A stretch of DNA of 64,000 nucleotides from Streptomyces sp. SW4 (GCA_003248315.1 QKWM01000004.1:3531001-3595000), one strand, 5' to 3'; counted from the first letter of the stretch, positions 36,771 through 47,306 are shown. Numbers and translations: made by a program. The notes: generated by a model not told the origin, from the letters alone.

Positions 36771-38065
36771 GGCGTCACCTCCGTGGCGCGCAGATGGTGC
36801 TCGAACAGGTCCCGCAGACGCGCGCCGTCGCCGTGCCCGAGCAGCGACCGCGACCAGCGCAGGACGAGGTGGAGGCGGCCGGCGGTGGAGGCCGTGGTGA
36901 CGGTCAGGCCGCGGGGCATCCGGGCCGGGGCCGAGAACCACACGGCGTGGGCGCGGCCGGCGTCCTCGCCGAAGTCCAGCGGGTAGGGGATCCGGCCGAT
37001 GTTGCTGAGCAGGGTCGTCGACGTCCACGGCGCGGCGGCCCGGCGCAGGGCGCGGGTGAGGGCGGCGCGGGCGGCGACCGGCGCCCAGGGGGAGGTGAGC
37101 AGGGCGGCGCCGTGACCGAGCTGCGGACGCGGCAGCGCCTTCAGGGCGCGGGTGCGGGCGGCCGTGCGGCGCAGCAGCGCCGGCAGGTCGTCGGTGTCCG
37201 TCTCCTCGGAGGCGAAGGGGACCTCGACCAGGCGGGTGCCGTTGCCGATGGGCATGCCCGCGTCCCGGGGGCGGTCGTCGACCGGCATGGTGATCCGCAG
37301 CGGGCGGGGCCGGGCGCCGTGCTCCCGGTTCCAGTGGGCGACGGTGCGGCGGTGGCGACCATGAGCTGGTCGTTGACGGTGTAGGCGGCGCCCCTGGGGC
37401 GGTGCGGCAGGGCGAGTTCGGCGACCAGCATGCCGTTGCCGGGGGACGGTTCGGGGGAGCCCGGGGCCACCCGGGCCGGGCGGGACCAGGGGAGGGCCGG
37501 CGATGTCCCGCGGTATCTCGTCCACGGCGCGGACGGGCGCTGCCGCGGGGAGTTGTCCCGGCCGCCGTACAGCTCCGCGGCCGTGGCCAGCACCCGCAGA
37601 CAGGCGGGGCCGTCGAGGGCGGTGTGGTTGATGGTGAGCAGCAGGACCGTTTCCCCGCCGCCCGGGTCTCCCGGCCCGCGTCCCGCACCACCTCCAGCCG
37701 GACCGGCGGCGCCGCCGACAGCGGGGCGCCTTCGCCAGCGCCCGGGTCCGCGCGTCCCGCAGCGCTCCGCGCCCCGGCGGCGCCACGCTCACCACGTCCA
37801 GATCGGGCGCCGGGGTCAGCTCCCACTCGTACCGGCGGCGGTACCAGGGGCCCGGCGCCTCCCGCATCAGGATGCGCGGGTGACGCAGCAGGGCCTCGGC
37901 GACGGCCCCGCGCAGCCGGGGCACGTCGATGCGGCCGGGCAGGTGGACCTCGATGTGGACGGTCTCCGGCTCCTCCTCCTGGAGGCAGTGCCGCGCCACC
38001 TCGTCCACCACCGGGAACGGGATGCGCACCGGTGCCGTGGCCCGGCCGGCCCCCACGGCCGTCAT
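36767..38065 (-). CDS. Condensation/WS-DGAT-like acyltransferase
   Basis: About 433 residues, broken by several single-base losses (near 37735, 37690, 37500, 37415 and 37345). N-terminal FPVVDEVARHCLQEEEPETVHIEVHLPG resembles the donor-site part of condensation-fold acyltransferases. LLLTINHTALDGPACLRVLA carries the H-x-x-x-D-G active-site motif. ITMPVDDRPRDAGMPIGNGT and LLSNIGRIPYPLDFGEDAG correspond to the conserved C-terminal lobe. It could acylate a glycan or lipid in this operon. PapA-type or wax-ester-synthase-type activity are alternatives. ATG 38065 overlaps the AftD stop. Confidence 0.68.
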   Translation of the reverse strand: MTAVGAGRATAPVRIPFPVVDEVARHCLQEEEPETVHIEVHLPGRIDVPRLRGAVAEALLRHPRILMREAPGPWYRRRYEWELTPAPDLDVVSVAPPGRGALRDARTRALAKAPRCRRRRRSGWRWCGTRAGRPGRRGNGPAAHHQPHRPRRPRLSAGAGHGRGAVRRPGQLPAAAPVRAVDEIPRDIAGPPLVPPGPGGPGLPRTVPRQRHAGRRTRPAAPPQGRRLHRQRPAHGRHRRTVAHWNREHGARPRPLRITMPVDDRPRDAGMPIGNGTRLVEVPFASEETDTDDLPALLRRTAARTRALKALPRPQLGHGAALLTSPWAPVAARAALTRALRRAAAPWTSTTLLSNIGRIPYPLDFGEDAGRAHAVWFSAPARMPRGLTVTTASTAGRLHLVLRWSRSLLGHGDGARLRDLFEHHLRATEVTP

Positions 38066-41000
38066 GCCCGCTCCCCTCTCTCCCCGGCGACGCCGGGCAG
38101 CGGCCGGGTCGGCGCGTCCGGGTCGCTCACCGGCTCCGCCGGGGAGCCGGCGGCGGGCTCCGGCGGGCCCCAGCTCACCAGCGCCGCGAACAGTCCGACG
38201 AGCGCCAGCAGTTGCGCGACGTGACCGAAGGCGCCCGCACCCGCCCGGGCGGCTCACCGGCCCCGGTCGCGGCGGCGATGCCGGCTCCCGCGAGGGCCGC
38301 GAAGGCCACCGGCGCCAGCAGTGCCGCACGCCGCCACGCCAGGACCGCGAGCGCCGGCACCAGCAGCGCCCACCATCCGGCGATCACCACGCCCACCAGC
38401 GTCACCGCCACCGTCCCCAGCCAGGGCCGGGCGCCGGGGCCGGCGGCTGCGGCGCGTCCGGGCCGGGTTCGCGCCGCCGCCACAGCGCCAGGCCGATCAG
38501 CGCGGCGATGCCCACGCCGGAGCCGATCAGCGCGGCGTCGTACGTCGTCGCCGGCTCGTACGACAGCTTCACCGAGCCGCCGGCGCCCTCCGGGACGCGC
38601 CAGCCCTGCTGCCAGCCGTCCAGCCGCACCGGCGTCAGCTCCTCGCCGTTCAGCGTGGCCTTCCAGCCGTCGTTGACGTTCTCGTACATGGTCAGGTAGG
38701 ACGCGGCGCCGGAGCCGACGGTCAGCTCGCGGCGGTCGCCCAGCCAGTCGCGGACCTCCAGCTTCCGCCCGGCGGCGGGGGCGTCGCCGAGCGAGCCGCG
38801 GGTCAGGGTCACGCCGGTCAGCGTCAGGGGGCCCGCGTCACCGCCCTCCAGCCGGTGCGCACCGGCCGGCAGCTCCACCTCGGCGTCCTCCCGGCCCTCC
38901 TGGCACAGCGTCACCCGGACCGGCCGCCGCTCGGCCAGGTCGCCCACCGTGCCCTCGACGGAGGTCTGGTACAGCTCGCCGTCCAGTGCGACGTCCGGGC
39001 CCCGGCCGCAGGGCAGCGTGAACTCCCGGCCGGCGTCCGGCCGCGGGGTGCGCAGCTCCTCCAGTGCCGGGACGTGGGCCTCGGTCAGGCCCACCGGCAG
39101 CCGGAGCTTCTCGTCGACGACCGGGTTGTGCAGGGTCAGCGGGGCCGTTTCGGTGACGGTGATGTCCAGCCGGTCGGTGGTGATCGGCTCGAAGCGGACC
39201 CAGCCGTTCTCGTCGACTCCGGCGATCACCGCGCCGTCGGGTGAGCTGATGTGCACCTGGGTGGGCCGGGTGGACAGCCCGCCCGCGGCGGCCAGCACCA
39301 GCTTGTCGACCGGCACCTTGCCCGCCCAGCGCAGATGGATCGTGGGCCGGTCGCCGGCGATCCACGCCGTCGTCAGATCGCCGTCGGTGAGGTTGCGCGC
39401 CGACAGACCCGCGCCGAGGCGCGCGGTGGAGTCGGCGGTGGCGGTGATCCGCGCCCGCCGCTCGGGCGCCACCTCGTACAGCAGCTCGTCCAGGGCCGGG
39501 CCCGGCACGGGCACCGCGCTCGCCCGCACCTCGAACGTGCCGTCGGCGGCCGTGGTGAAGCGGCGGTGCAGCCCCGCCTCGGTGCCGGTCGGGGACAGCC
39601 CGGTCGGGTCGGCCGCGCGGTGCAGGGAGACGATCTCGGCGGCGGACGCCGAGCGCGCCGCGTCCGTGGGCAGCCGCAGCAGGCGGGTGACCTGGATGTC
39701 CGGCAGCGCGATCTCGGCGAAGCCGGCGCCGGTCAGCCCGGCCCTGCGGGCGGTGGAGTCGACGATGGTCAGCCGCATCCAGTCGGTCGCCCCCGCGGGC
39801 GCCCGCACGGTCTGCGCCGTGCCGTCGGCCCGCAGGAAGCTGGTGCGCGTGCCCCGCTCGGTCTCCACCTGCACCCGGGTGGCCGCCGGCCGCACCCCGT
39901 CCTGCGGCAGCGGCGTCACCTCGAAGGAGTCCGGCATGTCGTAGGAGCCGTCGAAGCCGATGCGCAGCCACTGCCCGTCCGGGGAGCCGGCCGAGCCCTC
40001 CGTCCAGGCGGTGTCCGGGTCGCCGTCGAAGGCGTTGACCGGGTCGTACTGCGGCAGGTGGAACAGCCAGTTGCCGTAGGAGGAGGCGGTGACCGAGCGG
40101 GCGCCGCGCAGCTCGGCGACGGTCTGGTGCTCCAGGCCCTCGGTGGGCAGGATCTGGTGCGGCTTCTCGCCCGGGTTCTGCACGGCGTCCGGCGCGTTGC
40201 GCTCGTGGCGGGTGTACGTGTACGAGGTGTTGGCGTTGACCAGGCCGAACCGGGTGTCGGCGCGGCGCAGTCCGTCGCCGGTCACCCGCACCTCGGGGTC
40301 GGTGAGGCCGGGGTGGCGGTCGCCGGTCAGCACGGCGGGCCGGCCGCGCAGTCCGGCCGCCAGCGGCAGCAGCGCCTCCGGTCCGCCGGAGACGACGGCC
40401 GTGCCGGCGACGGGGGCCAGCCCGGCCTGCCCCGGCCGGGGCACGTCCGCATCGGCCGGCCGGTAGATCTCCACCGCCCGCTGCCGCGGGTACAGCCCTC
40501 CACCTGGAGCGGCGTGTCGTCGGCGATCACCCCGCCGGTCGTCACCGGGCCGAGCCCGGTCACCCGCTCGTACCCGGACTGCTCCAGCGCCCGCTTGACC
40601 GTGGCCGTGGGGACGTGGCCGATCTGGTCGGGGTCGAGGTCGTTGCGGACGACGACGTAGTGGATCCCGGCGCGGCTCAGGAAGTCGGCGAGGCCCGGTA
40701 TCTCCCCGCCGGTCATCAGGGCCTGCTCGACGGCGTCCATGGCGCGCCGGTTGCCGGGGGTGCCGAACGGCACGTAGTCGCGCTGCGCCCAGCGGGAGTC
40801 CGCGACCGCGTCGAGCGGCTGGTCGATGGTCGACCCCCAGGTGTGGATGCCGTGCGCCGTCGCCGGGACGACCAGGGCCCGGGAGTCGGGGGAGTACTTC
40901 TCCAGCCAGTCGGCCGTGGCCTGCCAGTACGCCGGGATCTCCCGGAACGAGCCCGGGCTGAGGATCCCGCCGTTCAGGTACGGCCACAGCAGCCCGGGCA

Positions 41001-42261
41001 GGATCAGCACGGTGGCCGCGAGCGGCGGGAACCGGCGCGCGCGGGCCGCCGCCCGGCGCGGGAGGGACGCGGCGGCCGTCACCTGGGCCAGGCCCAGCAC
41101 GAGGGCGAGCGCCAGGCCGGTCTGGAACTTGTAGATGTTCCGGAAGGGGGCCAGCCAGCCGTCCAGCCAGTCCCGCACCGAGTCGTGGAACGGCGCGCCG
41201 AACGCGCCGCCGTATCCGGCGAGCAGCACCAGGGCCGCCACCAGCACGGTCAGCACCAGCCACCGCCGCTCCGGCATGTCCCGCCGGGCCAGCCCGGCCA
41301 GGCCCAGCCCGGCCGCGAGCGCCGAGCAGACGACGACGAGGACGCTGGAGGCCACCGTCCAGCCCGCCGGCAGCCACGCCTCGCCGAAGTGCAGATAGGC
41401 CACCCAGTTGCCGGCGCCGCGCAGCGCCTCCGTCGCCGACATGGTGGACGTGGTCGTCTCGGCGGTCTCGATGTACGGCAGGAAGTTCTCCCCGTAGGCG
41501 CCGAGGAGCAGCAGCGGGATCCACCACCAGGCCGTCACCACGACCACCGCCGGCGCCCACCAGGCGATCAGCCGCCACTTGCGGGGGCCGGGCGGCCGGG
41601 ACAGCAGGTACAGCCCGACCGGCAGCAGGGAGGCCAGCGTCGAGGCGGCGTTCACCCCGCCCATGAACGGCACGAGCAGCGCCGAGCGCAGTGCCGCGAC
41701 GCGGGCGGCGTACCGCGGGTCGGCCAGCGGCAGCAGCACCCACGGCAGGAACGCGCCGGGCAGCGCGGCGGCCGACGTGGAGCCGACGACGATCGTGAAC
41801 ACCGGCCACAGGGCGTACGCCGTCGCCGCGAGCAGCCGGGAGGGGCCGCTGCCGACGCCCAGCCGTTCCGCGAGGCGCAGGGCGCCCCAGAAGGCGACGG
41901 TGACGATCAGCGACATCCACAGCCGTTCCGCCACCCACACCGGCAGCCGGACCAGGTCCGCCACCCAGTAGAAGGGGAGCATCGGCCACAGGTAGCCGAC
42001 GTACTGGTCCTGGATGCCGCCGAAGGAGTTCTGGTCGTGCCAGAGCCCGCCCAGGCCGCCGAGGAACCGGCCGGGGTCGACGGTCACCCCGAGTTTGGTG
42101 TCGAAGGTCTGCCGGCCCGGCTGCGCGGCCAGGAACAGCACGAACACGACGGCCCAGAACCCCAGCAGCCAGCGCCGTGAGCGCGGGCCGTCCGGCGGGC
42201 CCGCATGGGCCGCGGGGGCGGGGGCGGCTGCGGGTGGGGGAGCCTGGACCGTGGTCGTCAT
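38062..42261 (-). CDS. AftD-type alpha-(1->3)-arabinofuranosyltransferase family protein
   Basis: About 1400 residues, with lost bases near 40497, 38425 and 38245. The N-terminal GT-C half has multiple membrane spans, beginning RRWLLGFWAVVFVLFLAAQPG and a catalytic-loop-like stretch DTKLGVTVDPGRFLGGL. LWHDQNSFGGIQDQYVGYLWPM is the best family marker. The large periplasmic part contains two F5/8-type beta-sandwich carbohydrate-binding segments (YDPVNAFDGDPDTAWTEGS; LTDGDLTTAWIAGDRP). A C-terminal membrane region follows. In mycobacteria AftD adds arabinofuranose from decaprenyl-phospho-arabinose to arabinan. Streptomyces lack arabinogalactan, so the acceptor here is unknown. ATG overlaps the preceding methyltransferase. 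Confidence 0.8.
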
Positions 42262-43047
42262 GAAGGACACCGCCGGAGGATGAGGAGGAGGTTCCAGGTG
42301 GCGAACTCGCGGATGCCGGGCGCCTTGACGACGGCCTCCGCGAGGAAGGGCCAGTAGCGGGAGCGGGCGGCGACGACGCGGACGTCGTCGCGGGCGCGCA
42401 CCTGCCGCAGGGTGGTGCCGACGTGCACGGGGAACAGGTTCTCGCCGAGGGTGTGCTTGGCGTCCCTGCCGGTCCGGCGCCGGTAGCGGGCGCGGGCCCG
42501 CTCGGCGCCGAGGTAGTGCCACGGGGCCCACTCGTGCCCGCCCACGGCGACAGCCAGTTGGTGAAGGAGACGTAGATCAGCCCGCCGGGCCGGGTCACCC
42601 GCGCCAGTTCGCTCAGGAACGTCTGCGGATCGGCCACGTGCTCCAGCACGTTGGAGGAGAAGGTGATGTCGGCGGCGCCGTCCGGCAGCGGCAGCAGATA
42701 GCCGTCGGCGATCACGGTCCCCTCGGGGGGCCGCTCGCCCAGCTCCCGCACGTCGGGCTCGCACAGCAGGGCCTGCGCGCCCCGCCGCCGGAACTCGGCG
42801 GTGAAGTGCCCGCTGCCCCGCCGACGTCGACCACGACGCGCCCGGCGAGCGGGCCGTCGTAGTGCTCCAGCTGGTCGGCGGCGTCCCGGGCGAGGACGGA
42901 GTAGCAGGTGTCGGGGTCGTCCTGCTCGCGGAGAAAGGCGCGGAAGAGGGCGAGCGACCGTCGAAGCGACGGGTCTTTGACTCGCCGGGACGGAGACGCC
43001 GGGAAGGGGCGCGGGGAACTGCGCGACAGGCCACGACGAACCCGCAC
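42258..43047 (-). CDS. Class I SAM-dependent methyltransferase (start uncertain)
   Basis: About 263 residues. SLRRSLALFRAFLREQDDP, then RVVVDVGGGSG (motif I, with one base missing near 42815), ITFSSNVLEHVADPQTFLSELARVTRPGG and, after another lost base near 42560, GHEWAPWHYLGAERARARYRRRTG and VVKAPGIREFATWNLLLILRRC. The C-terminal region is typical of methyltransferases from envelope glycan clusters. The only in-frame starts, GTG 43047 and GTG 43092, lie inside or beyond an intergenic repeat, so the true start is unclear. The stop overlaps the AftD start. Confidence 0.72.
43003..43047. repeat. Streptomyces-type intergenic repeat (GGGGCGCGGGGAACTGCGCGAC core)
   Basis: On the + strand the 45 bases carry GGGGCGCGGGGAACTGCGCG followed by ACAGGCCACGACGAACCCGC. 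This is the dispersed element seen in many intergenic regions of Streptomyces genomes, recognised from memory. It lies between the GT4 stop and the methyltransferase, and may extend into the latter's N-terminal reading frame. Confidence 0.6.
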
Positions 43048-43075
43048 TCGCCCGACAGCCTCACCCGCACGGCGA

Positions 43076-44238
43076 TTAGGCGACACCGTCACCGCCCCCG
43101 CCCCTCACCGCCTCCGCGGCGACCGCCCGGAACTGCCGCACCGTCCGCTCCCAGCGGTAAGCCGCCGCCCGGTCCCGCGCCGCCTTGCCCATCAGCTCCC
43201 GGCGCCGTGCGGACAGCGCCAGCGTGCACCAGGCCGCCGCGAACGACGACTCGCCGTGCGCCAGCACCCCCGTCTCGCCGTCCACCACGGAGTCCCGCAG
43301 GCCGGGCACGTCGAAGGCGACCGTGGGGGTCCGGCGGGCCGCGGCCTCGGTCACGACCAGCCCCCAGCCCTCCACCGCCGACGGATGCAGCAGCAGCCAG
43401 GCCGCGCACAGCAGCCGGTGCTTCTCAGCCTCGGACACATGGCCGGTGAACTCCACGCCGGGGCCGGCCAGCCGCTCCAGCCGCTCCCGTTCGGGCCCGT
43501 CGCCGACGATCAGCAGCCGGCCCCGGTGACGGGGCGGACCCGTTCCCACAGCCGCAGCAGCAGGTCGATCCGCTTGTACTCGACGAGTCGTCCCACCGCC
43601 ACGAACAGCGGCTCGGGGGAGCGGTCGGCGCGCGGGCCGGGTTCCTCGACGCCGTTGTGCACGACCCGGATGCGCTCGCGTTCGACGCCGATGGCGCGCA
43701 GGGCGTGGGCGGTGGACGGGGAGACGGCGACGAGGAGCCCGCGCTGCCGGTAACCGGTCAGCGCCCAGTGCTCCAACCTGCGGCCGAGCCGCGCGGCCGG
43801 CGCCAGCGGGCCGCCGAACCGCATCCGCCACAGGTCGGTGTGCACGTGGTTGACCAGGCACAGCGTGGGCCCGCGGTGCCACAGCGGCGCCAGGTACGGC
43901 ATGCCGTTGCACACCTCGACCAGCAGGTCGGTCTCGCCGACCTGGCGGGCGAAGGCCGAGCGGGCCCGCAGATAGTGGCCGTAGGCGCCGCCCGCGGACA
44001 CCACGCGGTAGTCGCGGCAGGACGCGGGCCCGCCGCACAGCAGGGTGACCTGGTGGCCGAGCCGGGTCAGTCCGTCGGCGAGCCGGTCGACCAGCAGCTC
44101 GGATCCGCCGGCCGACGGATTGCCCAGGTCGCGGTGGGCGAGGAAGGTGATCCGGCGCGGATGCGGGGGGAGCGCCGGAGGGTGCTGCGGCGCGCTGGGG
44201 GACGCGGGGCGCAGCGAGGAGGGCACGTGCTGGGGCAT
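43076..44238 (-). CDS. Glycosyltransferase family 4
   Basis: About 388 residues; one base is missing near 43530. Typical GT-B features are ITFLAHRDLGNPSAGGSELLVDRLADGL (N-terminal Rossmann fold), RIRVVHNGVEEPG, VAVGRLVEYKRIDLLLRLW, LLIVGDGPERERLE and HPSAVEGWGLVVTEAAA with the EGWG/E-x7-E region. It uses a nucleotide-sugar donor, and probably assembles the glycan that the AftD-like enzyme and methyltransferases modify. ATG 44238 begins a 225-base leader region shared with the DUF3068 gene's downstream side. Confidence 0.84.
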
Positions 44239-44464
44239 CGGTGCTCCAACTCGTCTCGGAGTGCGGAACTCGGCGTGGGGAGGGGGCGGGGGCCGCGCTG
44301 CGGCCGGGCCCCGGTGGTGCCGTGCTGTGGGGTTCCTGAGCCGTTCCTGGGAGGGGGGTGTGGACGGGATGTGCTCGGGTGGGGTTGGACAGTTTTCGCC
44401 CAGCCGTTCGCCAGGGCTACTCACCGGCGTGACAATTTCGCGGCCTGCGAGAGCTGACGTCACG

Positions 44465-45460
44465 TCATTTCGTGAGGGTGGTGCGCGGCGTTTCCGGTGA
44501 TTCCGGCATACCGGGACCGGTCCGGGGTTTCCGGCCACGGGCCACCAGAACCCCACCGGTCACCGCGAGCACACAGCCGGCGGCGGCCGCTCCGACCGGC
44601 AGCGTCGTGCCCAGCAGACGCAGCCGGCCGCTGTCGCTGCGCGCCTGGTCCACCGCGAACTTCTGCGTCGCCTCCGTGAACGCCAGCTTCCGGCTGTCCA
44701 GGAGCACGGCCGCGTCCTTCTCGCCGCCGGGGGCGCGCAGGGTCTGGCGCGGACCGGTCCGCGCGTAGACGACCCGGCCCGTGGCCTGGTCCACGACCAG
44801 CTCGATGCCGTGGTTGGCGTACCACTCCTCGGCCAGCACCTGGGGCCGGTCCGGCTCGCCCACGAGCCTGCCCGGGACCAGCCGGGTGCCGGTCCGCGTG
44901 GCCGGGACCTCGGCGGTGAAACGCATCCCCTCGTAGCCGCGGATCCGCTTGCGGCCCTCGTAGTGCAGGACCACCGTCGCGCCGAGGGTGTTGTCCCACC
45001 AGCGGTAGGACCGTTCCTGCACGTCGAAGGGGAACTTCAGGTACGCCTCGCCCTCGATGTAGGGCTTCTCGCCGCAGCAGTGCACCGGGCGGTTGGTGTC
45101 GCGGTCGCTGACCCACCGGTGCGGGGTGAAGTCCAGCGCGTCGTGCGGGTCGGAGGCGGGCAGCGACTTCTCGGTGTCGACGGACGTGATCACGTCCCAG
45201 ACCGCGGCGCCGCTGCGCTCGCTCTCGGCCACGTCGCCGCGGACCCGCTGGGTGACGGTGATCTTCTGGCCGGGCACCGTCTCGACGCGTTCCAGGTCGA
45301 AGACGCTGCCGGTGCCCTCGTAGACGGCGGTGGTGTCGATGTCGATCGGGTTCACCGCGGCACGCGGTTCCACGTACCAGGCGAGCAGTGGGGCGAGGAC
45401 CAGCAAAAATGTGCCGAGACCCAGCGTGATCAGGGAAAACGGGGAGGCATGACGGCGCAT
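44465..45460 (-). CDS. DUF3068 / PorA-family envelope protein
   Basis: 331 residues, intact. Residues 1-30 (SPFSLITLGLGTFLLVLAPLLAWYV) form an N-terminal membrane anchor. The extracytoplasmic domain includes TGSVFDLERVETVPGQKITVTQRVRGD, HCCGEKPYIEGEAYLKFPFDVQ, the 'YRWWDNTLG' block and EEWYANHGIELVVDQATG. A C-terminal membrane helix and basic tail follow. This is the DUF3068 pattern, now often named PorA family, common in mycolata and Streptomyces, with poorly defined function. GGAG precedes the ATG by eight bases, and a consensus promoter lies upstream. Confidence 0.85.
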   Translation of the reverse strand: MRRHASPFSLITLGLGTFLLVLAPLLAWYVEPRAAVNPIDIDTTAVYEGTGSVFDLERVETVPGQKITVTQRVRGDVAESERSGAAVWDVITSVDTEKSLPASDPHDALDFTPHRWVSDRDTNRPVHCCGEKPYIEGEAYLKFPFDVQERSYRWWDNTLGATVVLHYEGRKRIRGYEGMRFTAEVPATRTGTRLVPGRLVGEPDRPQVLAEEWYANHGIELVVDQATGRVVYARTGPRQTLRAPGGEKDAAVLLDSRKLAFTEATQKFAVDQARSDSGRLRLLGTTLPVGAAAAGCVLAVTGGVLVARGRKPRTGPGMPESPETPRTTLTK

Positions 45461-45521
45461 CCGGGCGCTCCAGGAAGTGGAGGAACGTGACGGGAACGTG
45501 CGCGTTCGGTATGGGCCGGGA

Positions 45522-45550
45522 ACCGTAGGCGCCTCTTGACGAGGTGTCAA
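45522..45550 (-). promoter_or_regulatory. HrdB-type promoter of the DUF3068 gene
   Basis: Read on the - strand: TTGACA (45550-45545), 17 bases, TACGGT (45527-45522). This is the canonical -35/spacer/-10 layout. The start codon lies about 60 bases downstream. The -35 box also forms half of the perfect inverted repeat TTGAC-GAGGT-GTCAA (45536-45550), which could be an operator. Confidence 0.72.
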
Positions 45551-45652
45551 TGCTTGTCGAAACTGGCCCGGACAGGCAGGGGCGGGACGCCCGGGTGGGG
45601 CATGACCGCGCACCGAATCCGGACGGATCCGGACAGAGAGGCTGACCCTGCG

Positions 45653-45805
45653 ATGTCCAGACTGCTCGCCGCCGCACTGACCGTCGCGCTCGCCGCCGCC
45701 CTCGCCGTGGGCGCCGCGCTCGGCGTCGTCGCGCTGCTCCAGGCCACGCCCGACCAGCCCGGCACCCCCATGATCACGTACGAGCACGCGGGCCGGGAGG
45801 ACTGA
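45653..45805 (+). CDS. DUF2613-like single-pass membrane protein
   Basis: 50 residues: MSRLLAAALTVALAAALAVG, then AALGVVALLQATPDQPG and a charged tail. One transmembrane helix (about residues 5-30) of the small-residue-rich type seen in the DUF2613 family, with a short outside tail. The GTG/ATG context has GAGAGG eleven bases upstream. It ends three bases before the PucR gene, so the two are probably co-transcribed. Function unknown. Confidence 0.62.
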   Translation: MSRLLAAALTVALAAALAVGAALGVVALLQATPDQPGTPMITYEHAGRED

Positions 45806-45808
45806 CCG

Positions 45809-47061
45809 GTGGCGCCCGCCGCCCGTCCGCGCACCGCCGCCCGTTCGGCCTGGCAGGACGTGCCCGACGTCCGGGTGCGCCGGTTCGCCGCGACCGCCCT
45901 GGCCGAGGCGCCCTCGCTGGCCGAGGAGATCCTCCGCGAGATCCGGCGCGAGTACCCCCATCTGCCCGTCGTCCTCGACGACTCCGGCGAGCCGATGGCG
46001 CTGGTCGGCATCCGGCGCGCCATCGAGTCCTTCGTCAAGCACCTGGAGCACGCCGCCGCCGACCCCGGCGGCCGGCCCACCGTCCCGCCCGACGTCTTCC
46101 AGGAGTTCGGCCGCGGCGAGGGCCTGCACGGCCGCTCCCTCGACTCCCTCCAGGCCATCTACCGGATGGGCGTACGGCTGGCCTGGCGCCGCTTCGCCGA
46201 CATCGGACAGCGCGTCGAGATCCCGCCGCCGGCCATGTACGAACTGGTCGACGCGGGCTACGAGTACCTCGACGGACTGGTCGACCAGTCCGTGCGCGGC
46301 TACGCCGAGGCGGCCGCCCGCCAGGCCGGGGAGCGCCTGCGCCTCCAGCGGCGGCTGATGGAGCTGCTGTTCAGCGAGCACCACCGGGGCGACGCGGCCG
46401 AGGCGCTGGCCGAGCGGGCCGCCCGGATCGGCTGGCCGCTGCCGCGGAAGGTCGCCGTCGGGGTGCTGCTGCGCCCGGCGCGGGAGGCGGTCGCGCCCGC
46501 CGTCGGACAGGGCGTGCTGCTGGACATGGAGTACGAGCAGCCGCGCATGGTCGTGCCCGAGCCGGACGCCGCCGGCCGGCCCGAACTGCTCGGCCGCGCC
46601 CTGACCGGCTGGGCCGGCGCCATCGGCCCGCCCGTCGCGCTCGCCGACGCGGCCAAGTCGCTGCGCTGGGCCGAGGCCGCCGTACGCCTGATGGAGCGGC
46701 GGCTGCTGCCCGCCGGGGAGGTGCTGCACTGCACCGAGCACACGGAGGCCCTCGTGCTGCTCCAGCCCGAGGAGCTGATCGACGACCTGGCCCTGCGGTG
46801 CCTGGCGCCGCTCGCGCACTGCGGTCCGGCCCACGGCCGGCGGCTCGCCGAGACGCTGCTGGCGTGGCTGGAGACGCGGGCGGCGCGCCGGAGGTGGCGG
46901 CCCGGCTCGGGGTCCATCCGCAGACGGTCCGGTACCGGCTGCGGCAGATCCGGGAGCTGTGGGGGGACGAGATCGACGACCCGGACCGGCGGTTCGAACT
47001 GGAACTGGTGCTGCGCGCGCAGCGGCTGCGGGGGGAACTGGGACGCCCGCGGCGGGGGTAG
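45809..47061 (+). CDS. PucR-family transcriptional regulator (C-terminal HTH_30)
   Basis: About 417 residues. The central region (EEILREIRREYPHLP; RGEGLHGRSLDSLQAIYRMGVRLAWRRFAD; YEYLDGLVDQSVRGYAEAAA) is the helical sensor found in Streptomyces PucR-like regulators. The C-terminus, VAARLGVHPQTVRYRLRQIRELWGDEIDDPDRRFELELVLR, is the PucR HTH_30. One base is missing near 46887. GTG 45809 directly follows the DUF2613 stop. A GCTCCCC-TGC-GGGGAGC hairpin 35 bases after the stop (47096-47112) may terminate it. Target unknown. Confidence 0.85.
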
Positions 47062-47210
47062 GCGGGGGCGCCTGCGGGACCGTGGCCGTCGGCGGGCTCC
47101 CCTGCGGGGAGCTGCGGCCGGCGCGCTCCCGCGCCCTCGGGGGTGCCCGGCCGGCGAGGCCCACCGCCCCGGGAGCGGCGTCGGGTTCGGGGTGGGGTCG
47201 GCAGAGCCCG

Positions 47211-47239
47211 TTGCCCTGCGGCGGGGCTGTGACTAGCCT
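47211..47239 (+). promoter_or_regulatory. Promoter of the IclR regulator gene
   Basis: TTGCCC (47211-47216), 17 bases, TAGCCT (47234-47239). The -10 fits the TAnnnT consensus. The operator at 47243-47277 starts three bases after it, exactly as at two other promoters of the arabinan genes. Confidence 0.68.
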
Positions 47240-47242
47240 TGC

Positions 47243-47277
47243 GTTCGTCATGTCGATCGCCTGTTGAAATTTCGAAC
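47243..47277. promoter_or_regulatory. Arabinan-regulon operator, copy 1 (upstream of iclR)
   Basis: A 35-base element that starts GTTCG and ends TTGAAATTTCGAAC. Aligned without gaps with the elements at 54773-54807 and 62646-62680, it keeps the GTTCG start, the CGA in the middle (positions 12-14) and the TCGAAC-type end. Position right behind the -10 box implies repression, so this copy suggests autoregulation by the IclR protein. Confidence 0.7.
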
Positions 47278-47306
47278 GCAGGCTGGATCCAGGGAGGGGC
47301 CGGACC

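Noticed and set aside
38402..42751. A 1449-codon frame joining a methyltransferase and AftD as one fusion protein
   Set aside because: The methyltransferase has its own stop overlapping the AftD ATG at 42261. The apparent fusion arises from frame changes caused by lost bases.
47096..47112. Hairpin after the PucR gene as a strong terminator
   Set aside because: Only seven base pairs with a three-base loop and no T run in a sequence where such stems arise easily by chance; mentioned only in the PucR entry.
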